A stretch of 64,000 nucleotides of DNA from CALCKU01 sp964607445 (GTDB lineage: Bacteria; Pseudomonadota; Alphaproteobacteria; Caulobacterales; Maricaulaceae). Shown here piece by piece: positions 27,156 through 36,018 of the stretch (position 1 is the stretch's first letter; the number at the start of each line of letters is the position of its first letter). The notes beneath the pieces were generated by a model that was given only the letters and a program-made list of their open reading frames with translations, did not search any database and was not told where the DNA came from. The translations under genes and the position numbers were made by a program. The stretch covers positions 16,041 to 80,040 of the forward strand of contig CAZSKN010000010.1 of the NCBI GenBank assembly GCA_964607445.1. Reading direction: 5' to 3'.

Positions 27156-27964
27156 ACAGACCATTCCGGATCATAATTCCACGCTGGAATTTTTCCGCGC
27201 ACGGTCTTAACATCATCCAGATTAATATCTGCGCAGATAAATCCCGGTGTGTCATCTTCGCAACGCGCCAAGGTCTGTCCCCATGGGTCTATGATCATAG
27301 AGCGGCCCCAAGTGGCCCGCCCGTCCTCATGTTGTCCCCCTTGTGCAGGCGCGATAACAAAACATCCGGTTTCAATCGCCCGTGCTTTTAGCAATGTCTC
27401 CCAATGGGCTTTACCCGTCGGACGGGTGAATGCGGCGGGCACAGTAAGAATATCGGCGCCGTTTTGGGCGTAATGCCTATAAAGCTTGGGAAACCGAATA
27501 TCATAACAGATTGAAAGTCCGATTTGCGCGCCGTTTACCTCCGTCAGAATCGCTGTTTGACCCCGGTCATAGACACGACTTTCCTGCCATGTCTCACGGG
27601 CCGAAAGCTCTACGTCAAAAAGGTGAATTTTATCGTACCGCGCTTTAATTTGGCCGAATGGCCCGAACAGATATGACCGGTTCACCGCCCGTCTCTTCGC
27701 GGTTTTAATCGCCAAAGATCCGATCAAGAGATCAATGTTTAATTCCTTGGCAAGCGCGCTAAAGAACACCACACCCCTATCCTTGTCTTCCGTTGAAAGA
27801 GTTTCGAACAGGGATTGGGGGGCGCGCTGTAGCACATGCGTCATTTCAGGTGTGGTGACAAACCTGGCGCCGTCTGTAGCGGCCTGCCGTATAAGCATAT
27901 TGGCGGCCTCGAGATTGGCGTCAATAGTGACGCCACTACACATTTGCACCGCCGCAACGCGCAT
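27152..27964 (-). CDS. carbon-nitrogen hydrolase (nitrilase superfamily, Nit1-like)
   Basis: Cytoplasmic amidase of the nitrilase superfamily. The Glu-Lys-Cys triad is seen in TTPEMTH, RYDKIHLFDVEL and LSICYDIRFPKLYR. The DIRFPKLYR continuation and GRSMIIDPWGQTLA are typical of the Nit/omega-amidase branch, whose members hydrolyse deaminated glutathione or related omega-amides. The 270 residues match. The 3' end overlaps DUF1178 by ATGA, and grxC lies 9 bases upstream. A role in glutathione repair beside a glutaredoxin gene is a reasonable inference. Confidence 0.88.
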   Translation of the reverse strand: MRVAAVQMCSGVTIDANLEAANMLIRQAATDGARFVTTPEMTHVLQRAPQSLFETLSTEDKDRGVVFFSALAKELNIDLLIGSLAIKTAKRRAVNRSYLFGPFGQIKARYDKIHLFDVELSARETWQESRVYDRGQTAILTEVNGAQIGLSICYDIRFPKLYRHYAQNGADILTVPAAFTRPTGKAHWETLLKARAIETGCFVIAPAQGGQHEDGRATWGRSMIIDPWGQTLARCEDDTPGFICADINLDDVKTVRGKIPAWNYDPEWSV

Positions 27965-27973
27965 GGGATAGTC

Positions 27974-28231
27974 TTAAAGACCGAGAAGCGGATCCAGCCC
28001 GCCACGTCTATCTAGGGCCATAAGATCGTCACACCCGCCAATATGGGCTCCGTCGATAAAAATCTGCGGAAATGTGTTTCTTCCATTAGACCGTGCATTC
28101 ATTTCCTGGCGTAGGGCGGCATCCCTCCACGCCGGTATATCAGTAACCTTCACACCTTTTTTCTTAAACAGGGCTTTTGCACGCGCACAAAACGGGCACA
28201 TGGCTTTGGTATACATTTCAACTTCGGGCAT
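27974..28231 (-). CDS. grxC: glutaredoxin 3
   Basis: Small dithiol glutaredoxin that reduces disulfides with glutathione. The active site CPFC is at residues 12-15, and the glutathione-binding TFPQIFIDGAHIGGCDDL segment is intact. The 85 residues are typical. It is 9 bases upstream of the nitrilase-family gene on the same strand and 32 bases downstream of comF, forming a likely operon. Confidence 0.95.
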   Translation of the reverse strand: MPEVEMYTKAMCPFCARAKALFKKKGVKVTDIPAWRDAALRQEMNARSNGRNTFPQIFIDGAHIGGCDDLMALDRRGGLDPLLGL

Positions 28232-28263
28232 AAAGTCTCCTAACTTTATTAGGGCGTCAATTC

Positions 28264-29010
28264 CTATGTAGGGAGTGGAGCCGGTCTGACAACCCTTGCC
28301 AAGGTTAAACCATCCACAAATGACGCGCCTTCACTTAAAAGTGTTCGGGTGCAGGCTTCAAGGGTCGAACCTGTGGTTAAAACATCATCTATCAATACAA
28401 TATGTGCCCCTTTCAAACGCGCCTTGGCCGCCGGTTTAACCCGAAATGCGCCCTGCACATTACGACGGCGGTTTATAGCCGTAAGTCCCCCTTGTGTCGG
28501 CGTGGCCCGGAAGCGGTACAGCATATCGGGATCAAAACGTGCGGGTACATGTCGGGCTAAGTGCCGCGCCAATAAGGCGGATTGATTAAACCGGCGTTTA
28601 AGTCTTCGCCGGTAATGCAATGGGACAGGCACTATAAAATCTGCGGCGTCCAAATAATGACGTCCTGCTCTGGCCATATGTTTTGCAAACATCGGAAGAG
28701 CGGCAGTCTTGCCCCCGTGTTTGAAATCCAGAACAAGACGGCGGCTGACATCATCATATTCAAAAGCTGCGCGCATAAATCTGTAATGCGGAGTTTTGAC
28801 CACACAGCGTCCGCATAAAACCTCTGGCCCCATATCGTAATCAAAAGGAAATCCGCACACATGACAGCACGGCGCATCTAAAAACCTAAGCTTGGCCCAT
28901 AGCTCGCTTTCAATCCCCGAAATACTGACATCCCCCGTCAAAAAGGATTGCGGGGGTAAAATCGTATCCATCACGGATGTCATATGACGTTTTAAACGCT
29001 TCTTAAGCAT
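28264..29010 (-). CDS. ComF family phosphoribosyltransferase-like protein
   Basis: ComF/GntX-type protein: an N-terminal four-cysteine zinc module (CHVCG ... CGRC) followed by a phosphoribosyltransferase fold with the PRPP loop IVLIDDVLTTGSTLEA. Relatives are needed for DNA uptake in some bacteria, with no enzymatic activity proven here. The start is uncertain: ATGs at 29010 and 28983 are both reasonable, and the frame stays open to 29166. The longest version would overlap the divergent methyltransferase gene, so I prefer 29010. Neither has a strong ribosome site. It heads the grxC-nitrilase-DUF1178 cluster. Confidence 0.85.
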   Translation of the reverse strand: MLKKRLKRHMTSVMDTILPPQSFLTGDVSISGIESELWAKLRFLDAPCCHVCGFPFDYDMGPEVLCGRCVVKTPHYRFMRAAFEYDDVSRRLVLDFKHGGKTAALPMFAKHMARAGRHYLDAADFIVPVPLHYRRRLKRRFNQSALLARHLARHVPARFDPDMLYRFRATPTQGGLTAINRRRNVQGAFRVKPAAKARLKGAHIVLIDDVLTTGSTLEACTRTLLSEGASFVDGLTLARVVRPAPLPT

Positions 29011-29055
29011 GACAAACAGCTTTATCTTTCCCCATAGGTGCATCATATCGGAGTT

Positions 29056-29883
29056 ATGTCTGAAAACAAAGCCCCGCCCCTGATATTTGACGATTCTATC
29101 CGTGCAATACGCCGCCGCCGCGCGCAAAACCGCACGGGGCATTTCTTTCTCAAGCGTTGCGCCCAAGACGCGGCAGATCGTTTACTCGATATAAACCGGA
29201 AATTTGAGCAGGGACTCATCATAGGACATAAAGGCTTCAAAGCGCATATGCTTGCGGCTCTACCTGCCGACAAACAGCCTAAATCTCTTCTGACACAGGC
29301 AGATATGGACGATATAGCCCCCCAAAGTCTTGATCTCGCACTCTCAATTTTGCACTTACAAAGCGAAAATGATCCCGTTGGCGTGTTGATGCAATTGCAC
29401 CAAAAACTCAAACCCGACGGCTTTTTACTGGCCGCCATGTTTGGCGGCAATACGCTAACTGAATTGCGACAAGCATTTTACAGAATTGACCAAGAGCGGT
29501 TTAACGGGGTAACACCGCGTATATTTCCTTATGCAGATCATACCCAAGCCGCGCAATTACTCACCCGTGCGGGATTGGCTTTACCTGTTGTCGATAAAGA
29601 CAAATTCCAAATCCTTTATAAAAAATCTAGCACTTTGATATCTGATCTACGTGATCTGGGTGAAACCAATTGTCTAAGCGACCGTGACCCGCGTTATCTG
29701 GGACGGGACATTTATCAAAAATTGGAAACAGCTTATCCACGAGAAGACAAGACAGGCAAATATCCGGCTCAATTTGAAATATTATGGTTGACAGGATGGG
29801 CGCCGCATAAAAGCCAACAGATCCCGTTAAAACCGGGCTCTGCTAAAATGCGACTGTCTGAAGCCCTTAAACAAAAGAGGTAA
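29056..29883 (+). CDS. NDUFAF5/BioC-like methyltransferase-fold protein with degenerate motif I
   Basis: Matches the alphaproteobacterial relatives of human NDUFAF5, a complex I assembly factor (FDDSIRAIRRRRAQN start, then SLDLALSILHLQSENDP, LKPDGFLLAAMFGGNTL and TPRIFPYADHTQAAQLL). These segments are strongly conserved. The expected glycine-rich SAM motif (normally of the type LDLGAHxG) is replaced by LIIGHKGFKAHML, so SAM binding may be altered. The human protein is reported to hydroxylate an arginine of NDUFS7 rather than to methylate. It is divergent from comF, its usual neighbour. The start could instead be the GTG at 29038. Confidence 0.82.
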   Translation: MSENKAPPLIFDDSIRAIRRRRAQNRTGHFFLKRCAQDAADRLLDINRKFEQGLIIGHKGFKAHMLAALPADKQPKSLLTQADMDDIAPQSLDLALSILHLQSENDPVGVLMQLHQKLKPDGFLLAAMFGGNTLTELRQAFYRIDQERFNGVTPRIFPYADHTQAAQLLTRAGLALPVVDKDKFQILYKKSSTLISDLRDLGETNCLSDRDPRYLGRDIYQKLETAYPREDKTGKYPAQFEILWLTGWAPHKSQQIPLKPGSAKMRLSEALKQKR

Positions 29884-29924
29884 ACGAGACCCGTCCGGTC
29901 TTATTCTACAGACAATAGGCTTGT

Positions 29925-30098
29925 CTATACAGGTGCGTTATTTATCGCCGTGGCGGTCCGGTCAAAATGATCATTGAGGGCCTCGCCCACAGCGCCCGCC
30001 CCGGCAACAATGCTAATCCCGATAAGAGCCGCGATAAGCGCATATTCCATCGCTGTCGCGCCCTCTTCGTCCCGTATAAATCTAGATATTATATTCAT
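29925..30098 (-). CDS. orphan Flp-type IVb pilin
   Basis: A 57-residue protein, easily missed because of its length. It opens MNIISRFIRDEEG and continues ATAMEYALIAALIGI, the exact layout of Flp/TadE-related type IVb prepilins. The prepilin peptidase site is after Gly13, with Glu at +5 and Tyr at +6 of the mature chain, followed by a hydrophobic helix and a short polar tail. The ATG directly abuts the stop of mutT, with GAGG 5 bases upstream inside the last codons of mutT. No tad/cpa secretion or peptidase genes are in the window, so assembly must rely on a locus elsewhere. Confidence 0.88.
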   Translation of the reverse strand: MNIISRFIRDEEGATAMEYALIAALIGISIVAGAGAVGEALNDHFDRTATAINNAPV

Positions 30099-30524
30099 TT
30101 AATCCTCAACTCTACGTCCAGAGTGTAAACGATCTCTTATCTCTTGAGCCAGCGGCACATCTGCCGGCACTAAATCTAAACTTAGCAAACGATTGGGAAA
30201 CACCCATTTTATCGCTTGCCCTTCTTGGGGTTGGACAAAGCCATCCCATTGTCTACAAAGATAAAGCGGCATTAACAGGTTAAAATCATCATAGCTGTAA
30301 GAGGAAAATGCAAAGGCTTGTAAACATTGTTCACAAGGTTCTAAAGCTAATTCTTCTCGCAACTCACGAACAATGGCCTGTTCTGGACGCTCCCCTTTTT
30401 CAATTTTACCACCGGGAAACTCCCACTTCCCAGCAAACATTTTACCCGCCGGTCTTTGACACATCAGAATACGTCCATCTGTATCAATTAAGGCACACGC
30501 CCCGACCAGTAAAAGTTCTTTCAT
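30099..30524 (-). CDS. mutT: MutT-type Nudix hydrolase (8-oxo-dGTP diphosphatase)
   Basis: Nudix hydrolase that likely removes oxidised guanine nucleotides from the pool. The Nudix box is complete (GGKIEKGERPEQAIVRELRE, then EL) near residues 38-60. FPGGKIEKGE and the C-terminal segment KWVFPNRL are typical of MutT. The 141 residues match. It follows argJ after 83 bases on the same strand, the arrangement usual in alphaproteobacteria (secA / PPIase / argJ / mutT). The pilin gene starts exactly where it stops. Confidence 0.92.
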   Translation of the reverse strand: MKELLLVGACALIDTDGRILMCQRPAGKMFAGKWEFPGGKIEKGERPEQAIVRELREELALEPCEQCLQAFAFSSYSYDDFNLLMPLYLCRQWDGFVQPQEGQAIKWVFPNRLLSLDLVPADVPLAQEIRDRLHSGRRVED

Positions 30525-30607
30525 AATATAAACTCTGTACCTTAATAAATTCTGAGGATTTAAGGTTAAAAAATAATTTCTAGCCAGGCAACGCGCTCAC
30601 ATTGAAC

Positions 30608-31843
30608 CTAACTGCGGTAATCTGCATTTATATCAATATATCCATGCGTAAAATCACATGTCCACACCGTTGCCCTACCGGACCCGATACCAAGATCAAT
30701 ATGAATATCGATTTCAGGATTCTTCATATAGCTGGCGCCGTCTTTTTCTGCATAGCTCTCTAAGCTTTGGCCATGTTTCGCGATTAAATGGGGCCCGAGA
30801 CTGATTGTCAGACGATCACGCTGCGCAGGTTCACCAGCCTTACCCACGGCCATAACAATTCGCCCCCAATTGGCGTCTTCCCCCGCAATCGCGGTTTTTA
30901 CCAAGGGGGAATTGGCCACAGATAAGCCTATACGCTTGGCGCTGATATCCGTAACCGCACCGCTGACATTGATCGTGACAAATTTGCTGGCGCCCTCACC
31001 ATCTTTAACCACTTGCAAAGCTAAATCCCGCATCACATGGTCAAGCGCGGTGCGAAATCCCGCCAATCGCGGGTCTTTCTTGTCGGTTATAGGCCGATGG
31101 GAGGCCTGACAAGACGCCAACAACATGACAGTGTCCGATGTCGAGCTATCACTATCAACAGTAATCGCATTAAAACTGGTTTCGGTTAAATCAGATAAAA
31201 GGCTTTGCAACACAGGCGCCGCTATATGCGCATCTGTTGCAATATACCCCAACATTGTCGCCATATCCGGGGCGATCATACCCGAGCCTTTGACGATACC
31301 GTTCAATTGGACAATTACCCCGTCGATTTCGGCACGCTGCGCACTGCCTTTTGGATATGTATCGGTTGTCATAATCGCCCGCGCGGCCGCTTCCCAGCCA
31401 TCCGGTGTAAGGGCTGTTTTCATCTCGGGAAACTGACGTGTTATCTTACTGGCATCTAATGGCTCACCAATAACCCCGGTCGACGCTAAAAATACCGCTT
31501 CAGCCCGCCCGCCAAAAATATTGGCCGCAGATGTCGCCGTCTCGATAACGGCATCAGAGCTTTTCTGTCCGCCAAAAACATTGGCATTACCTGAATTTAC
31601 AACAATCACGCGCGGAGATGTCCCGCCATGCTGTTTTAAGGCCGTACGTGACCATTCCACAGGCGCGCCGGGACACAGGTTTTTTGTGAATACGCCGGCG
31701 ACTTGCGTACCCGGAACCGCTCTTAGCACCCATAAATCTACGCGATTTTCATATTTCACACCGGCTTTCGCCGTCGCAATTTCAAACCCATCAATTGGGG
31801 GTAAGCTTGGAAAACAGGCAGGTGCAAAGGGTGAAATTGTCAT
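30608..31843 (-). CDS. argJ: bifunctional glutamate N-acetyltransferase / amino-acid acetyltransferase
   Basis: Arginine biosynthesis enzyme that recycles the acetyl group from N-acetylornithine to glutamate and may also use acetyl-CoA. The self-cleavage/active-site segment KGSGMIAPDMATML has the nucleophilic threonine. The N-terminal KNLCPGAPVEWSR and the STSDTVMLLAS segment are typical. The 411 residues match. A GAGAA ribosome site lies before the ATG. It is between the periplasmic PPIase gene and mutT. Confidence 0.96.
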   Translation of the reverse strand: MTISPFAPACFPSLPPIDGFEIATAKAGVKYENRVDLWVLRAVPGTQVAGVFTKNLCPGAPVEWSRTALKQHGGTSPRVIVVNSGNANVFGGQKSSDAVIETATSAANIFGGRAEAVFLASTGVIGEPLDASKITRQFPEMKTALTPDGWEAAARAIMTTDTYPKGSAQRAEIDGVIVQLNGIVKGSGMIAPDMATMLGYIATDAHIAAPVLQSLLSDLTETSFNAITVDSDSSTSDTVMLLASCQASHRPITDKKDPRLAGFRTALDHVMRDLALQVVKDGEGASKFVTINVSGAVTDISAKRIGLSVANSPLVKTAIAGEDANWGRIVMAVGKAGEPAQRDRLTISLGPHLIAKHGQSLESYAEKDGASYMKNPEIDIHIDLGIGSGRATVWTCDFTHGYIDINADYRS

Positions 31844-32029
31844 AATATTCTCAAAAGACGATGGTTATATCCCGGGCTATAGCGGATATATATTACGAAT
31901 ATACCTATAAATAAAAGCAATGCAGAACCTTTGCATATAACACCGAAACAAAATCTCAGAACCAAGACCCCGAAACATTATCCCTGAAACAAAATTCTTG
32001 AGCGATCTCTAAAACAGGCTCTGTACACG

Positions 32030-33112
32030 CTAGGGGGCTTCGACCGGACCCGGGTCTTTTTCTGTAATAGTCCGACCGGGCTTTGTCGTTTCGTCCCCCG
32101 CCTCAGTTTTCTGCGTCTCGGCACTCCGTGAACCGGCATTTGTAGTTTGAGACCGCTCGACGGCTTGCCCGAACAATAGCTTGACGTCACCCTTGGCGCG
32201 CAACATTTGCAATAATTTCTGAATTTCATCATATGTCATGAAATTTAACATCTCGCTGCGCATGTCTTCAAAACTTTTAGGCTTGGGAGTACGGGTCTCT
32301 TGAACTTCCAATAAATGCCAGCCAAATTCTGTTTTAAACGGCGCTGATCGGGCCCCGACCGGCGTCGAAAACGCGACACGCGTAAAATCGGCATCCAGCA
32401 TATCTTTGCGAAAAAACCCTAAATCACCACCATTTTCGCGACTGACACGGTCCAGCGAAACTTCGCTGGCGATAATGGCAAAATCTTCATCTTTGGCCAG
32501 ACGGTCCTGAACATGCTCAATGTCTGCCTTATCGGCCACTAATATATGCCGGACACGGCGTTCCTCACCCACTTCACGCAGGTCTGCTTGCTCATCATAC
32601 ATTCGCCGCACGGCCTGATCATTGACCTTGTTTTGCAAATGATTTTCTACCAGCATATTTCCCAATATACGTTCGCGGGCCACCGCTAATCTGCGACGGG
32701 TTTCATCTTGCTGGTCCAGGGCTTGGCGTAGGGCATCCAAGGCCAAAAGTCTTTGATCTATAAGTTCGTCAAGGACACGTTGAAAAATCGGATTTTGCGG
32801 CGTGAGCGGCGACCCGATTTCTATCAAGCCTTGCGCAGCCGCTGTACGCTCTACATCCGAGAGATAAAGCTTCGTCCCGTCAATTTCGGCCACTTCCGTA
32901 TCCCCTAACCGCACGACACCTTCGCCAAACGGTGTCGTATCATCCACCAATAATCTGTCCTGACAGGCGCCAATAGACAGACTCATCGCCCCGCAGAGCG
33001 TTATCATGATGATTTTGAGGGAGGTTCCGGAGTTTATCTTTTTTGGCACCGAGATTTCCAAACTCGCATTCAAACTCTCGAAAAGTTTAGATTTAGCCAT
33101 AAAACTTTGCAT
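32030..33112 (-). CDS. peptidylprolyl isomerase of the SurA/PpiC type, lipoprotein-like
   Basis: Exported parvulin-type folding catalyst. An N-terminal membrane segment near 35-48 ends in LSIGAC, a plausible lipobox, after an unusually long N-terminal region (about 34 residues), so lipidation is likely but not certain. A SurA-N-like helical region follows (~70-165). A PpiC rotamase domain comes next, with RRVRHILVADKADIEHVQDR, then GGDLGFFRKDML and FGWHLLEVQETR. The last 50 residues are polar and low in complexity. The ATG at 33112 has AAAGGA upstream; the ATG at 33100 is weaker. It is divergent from secA, which fits an envelope biogenesis role. Confidence 0.9.
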   Translation of the reverse strand: MQSFMAKSKLFESLNASLEISVPKKINSGTSLKIIMITLCGAMSLSIGACQDRLLVDDTTPFGEGVVRLGDTEVAEIDGTKLYLSDVERTAAAQGLIEIGSPLTPQNPIFQRVLDELIDQRLLALDALRQALDQQDETRRRLAVARERILGNMLVENHLQNKVNDQAVRRMYDEQADLREVGEERRVRHILVADKADIEHVQDRLAKDEDFAIIASEVSLDRVSRENGGDLGFFRKDMLDADFTRVAFSTPVGARSAPFKTEFGWHLLEVQETRTPKPKSFEDMRSEMLNFMTYDEIQKLLQMLRAKGDVKLLFGQAVERSQTTNAGSRSAETQKTEAGDETTKPGRTITEKDPGPVEAP

Positions 33113-33265
33113 TCTAACGTCCTTTCTGCAGTTCTTTATAGAAACTGGCAGATTGTCTCTAGCCCATTCATTGACTTACGCGATGAGCGTCCCTAAGTCA
33201 CCACAAAGAATGTTTTAGACATGCGTGCGACCTTGTCAGCGCGCACACTTTCCTTGGGAGCGATC

Positions 33266-35944
33266 ATGCTTGGGATTGCCAAAAAAGTCTTCGGTACGGA
33301 AAATGACCGGAAACTTAAAAAACTCCGACCGCTTATTGCCAAAATCAATGGGCTGGAAGCCGATATACAAAAGCTGACCGATGACGCTTTACGTGCGAAA
33401 ACCGATGAATTTAAAGCCCGTTTTGAAAACGGCGAAACCTTGGATGATTTATTACCCGAAGCTTTCGCAGTTGTGCGCGAGGCCGCCCAACGCACTCTGG
33501 GACAACGTCATTACGACGTCCAGCTGATTGGCGGCATAACGCTGCACCGCGGAGAAATCGCGGAGATGCGTACAGGCGAAGGTAAAACGCTGGTGTCGAC
33601 CCTTGCGGCCTATCTGAATGCCCTGCCCGGACGCGGCGTACATATTGTGACCGTAAATGATTATTTGGCCCGACGGGACGCAGAATGGATGGGACAGGTC
33701 TATAGTTTTCTAGGCCTAACCACAGGCTGTATCAATAATCATGACCCCAGTAGTGGTGGGCGTCGCCTCGCTTATCATTGCGACATTACCTATGGAACCA
33801 ATAATGAATACGGGTTTGATTATCTGCGCGATAATATGAAATATTCGCTCGATCAAATGGATCAACGTGGACATGTCTATACTATTGTTGATGAAATCGA
33901 CTCGATTTTAATTGACGAGGCCCGCACGCCATTAATTATTTCCGGCCCGACTGATGATAAATCCGATTTCTACCGCACGATTAACGAAATCATTCCCCTG
34001 ATAGACCCCGAAGGTTATGAGGTAGATGAGAAAACACAAAACGCCTCCTTTAATGATAAAGGCAATGAGCAGATCGAAAATATCTTACGCGAACGTGATA
34101 TGCTCAAAGGTGAAGATCTTTACGACGTCGAAAATGTCTCGATAGTCCATCATATTAATCAAGCTTTGAAAGCCCATAAAACCCAAATCATTGACAAAAA
34201 CTATATTGTCAAAGACGGACAAGTTATTTTGGTTGACGAATTTACAGGTCGTCTCATGGATGGACGACGCTTATCTGAAGGCCTGCATCAGGCGATTGAA
34301 GCCAAAGAAGGCGTTGAGATACAATCTGAAAATGTCACATTGGCCTCTGTCACCCTGCAAAACTATTTCAGACTTTATGAAAAACTGTCCGGCATGACCG
34401 GAACCGCGGTCACTGAAGCCTCGGAATTTGCAGATATTTATAAATTAGAGGTTCTTGAAATTCCAACCAATCGTCCGATCCAGCGTATTGATGACGAGGA
34501 CGTCATTTACCGTACGGAACGCGAAAAATTTAACGCCATTGTCGGCGAGATTAATGAATGTAAATCAAAAGGCCAACCGATATTGGTCGGTACGGCCTCG
34601 ATTGAAAAATCCGAGCTGCTTTCGCAGTTTTTAACCGACCGCAAGATCGAACATAAAGTCCTTAATGCCCGTTTCCATGAACAAGAAGCCTCTATTATCT
34701 CAAAGGCTGGTATTCCGGGCGCCGTGACGATTGCGACCAATATGGCGGGTCGCGGAACCGATATTCAACTCGGCGGAAACTTGGAAATGCGCTTGGAAGA
34801 AGAAATTCCAGATACGGCCTCTGAGCGCGAACGCGAAACGGCAACAGATAAAATCACCCATGAGATCGCCGCCCTTAAACAACAAGCCTTGAATGCAGGC
34901 GGGCTATATGTATTGGGAACAGAGCGACATGAAAGCCGCCGGATTGATAATCAATTGCGCGGGCGGACGGGTCGTCAAGGAGATCCGGGGCGGTCTAAAT
35001 TCTATATTTCGACCGAGGATGACCTGATGCGGATATTTGGCGGTGATCGCCTGAAATCCATGATGGGTAAAATGGGTTGGGAAGAAGGTGAAAGCCTGAC
35101 AAATAAATTCATGACGAAGGCCGTTGAACGCGCACAAGTACGGGTAGAACAACGGAATTTCGACATTCGTAAAAACTTATTGAAATATGACGATGTCATG
35201 AATGATCAACGTAAAACTATTTTTGAACAACGTCTGGAATTTATGACAGATGATGATGTCTCAGATGTCATTGAAGATATGCGTCACCAAGTCTGCGAAG
35301 ATATTATCGAGACCTATGTGCCGAAAAAGGCCTATGCCGAACAATGGGATATAGACGGTTTGTCTGAAAAGTCCCGCGCGGTTCTGGCCATGGATATTCC
35401 TTTTCAAGATTGGGCCAAGGAAGAAGGTATTGCCGATGAGGAGATGCTGACGCGCTTAAAAAACGCCACAGATCAAGCTTTTGTTCAACTCAGTGACGGC
35501 CTTGATGCAGAGGAATTATTAGGGGTCGAAAAACAAATCCTTCTACAAGTGATTGATACAAATTGGCGTGAGCATTTACAGCAACTCGATAGTTTGAAAT
35601 CCGTTATTGGCATGCGCGCTTATGGGCAGCGTGATCCACTCAATGAATATAAATCCGAAGCCTTTACATTGTTTGACAAGCTCTTAACCAATCTCCGCGA
35701 AGGCGTCACCACGTCGATGACACGGCTTTTGATTAATGTGCAAATGCAACGCCAAGAAAAAAGCCCGGTTGCGCCCGCACCCAAAGCCCCACGCTCGCCC
35801 ATGGATATGATAACCCAATCCGGACCGGCTGGCACGGCGCAAAATCTCGCATCAGATGATGTCAAATTTGACAATGTGTCACGAAATGCCGCCTGTCCCT
35901 GTGGTTCAGGAAAAAAGTTCAAACATTGTCATGGGGCCTTATAG
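33266..35944 (+). CDS. secA: preprotein translocase subunit SecA
   Basis: ATPase motor that drives Sec-dependent protein export at the inner membrane. The DEAD-type core is intact: MRTGEGKTLV (Walker A), VDEIDSILIDEARTPLIISG (Walker B), MAGRGTDIQLGGN, and GRTGRQGDPG in helicase domain 2. The C-terminal zinc-binding motif is CPCGSGKKFKHCHG. I prefer the ATG at 33266 (GGGAG 5 bases upstream, MLGIAKKVFG start), giving 892 residues; an upstream start at 33221 lacks family support. It is transcribed away from the PPIase gene. Confidence 0.98.
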   Translation: MLGIAKKVFGTENDRKLKKLRPLIAKINGLEADIQKLTDDALRAKTDEFKARFENGETLDDLLPEAFAVVREAAQRTLGQRHYDVQLIGGITLHRGEIAEMRTGEGKTLVSTLAAYLNALPGRGVHIVTVNDYLARRDAEWMGQVYSFLGLTTGCINNHDPSSGGRRLAYHCDITYGTNNEYGFDYLRDNMKYSLDQMDQRGHVYTIVDEIDSILIDEARTPLIISGPTDDKSDFYRTINEIIPLIDPEGYEVDEKTQNASFNDKGNEQIENILRERDMLKGEDLYDVENVSIVHHINQALKAHKTQIIDKNYIVKDGQVILVDEFTGRLMDGRRLSEGLHQAIEAKEGVEIQSENVTLASVTLQNYFRLYEKLSGMTGTAVTEASEFADIYKLEVLEIPTNRPIQRIDDEDVIYRTEREKFNAIVGEINECKSKGQPILVGTASIEKSELLSQFLTDRKIEHKVLNARFHEQEASIISKAGIPGAVTIATNMAGRGTDIQLGGNLEMRLEEEIPDTASERERETATDKITHEIAALKQQALNAGGLYVLGTERHESRRIDNQLRGRTGRQGDPGRSKFYISTEDDLMRIFGGDRLKSMMGKMGWEEGESLTNKFMTKAVERAQVRVEQRNFDIRKNLLKYDDVMNDQRKTIFEQRLEFMTDDDVSDVIEDMRHQVCEDIIETYVPKKAYAEQWDIDGLSEKSRAVLAMDIPFQDWAKEEGIADEEMLTRLKNATDQAFVQLSDGLDAEELLGVEKQILLQVIDTNWREHLQQLDSLKSVIGMRAYGQRDPLNEYKSEAFTLFDKLLTNLREGVTTSMTRLLINVQMQRQEKSPVAPAPKAPRSPMDMITQSGPAGTAQNLASDDVKFDNVSRNAACPCGSGKKFKHCHGAL

Positions 35945-36018
35945 TCGCGGCGCGCGCGCAGCCTTATCAGCTTATGCTTCCTTAATCCTAGACGCCCCTA
36001 TAAGCGGACAAACAAAAT

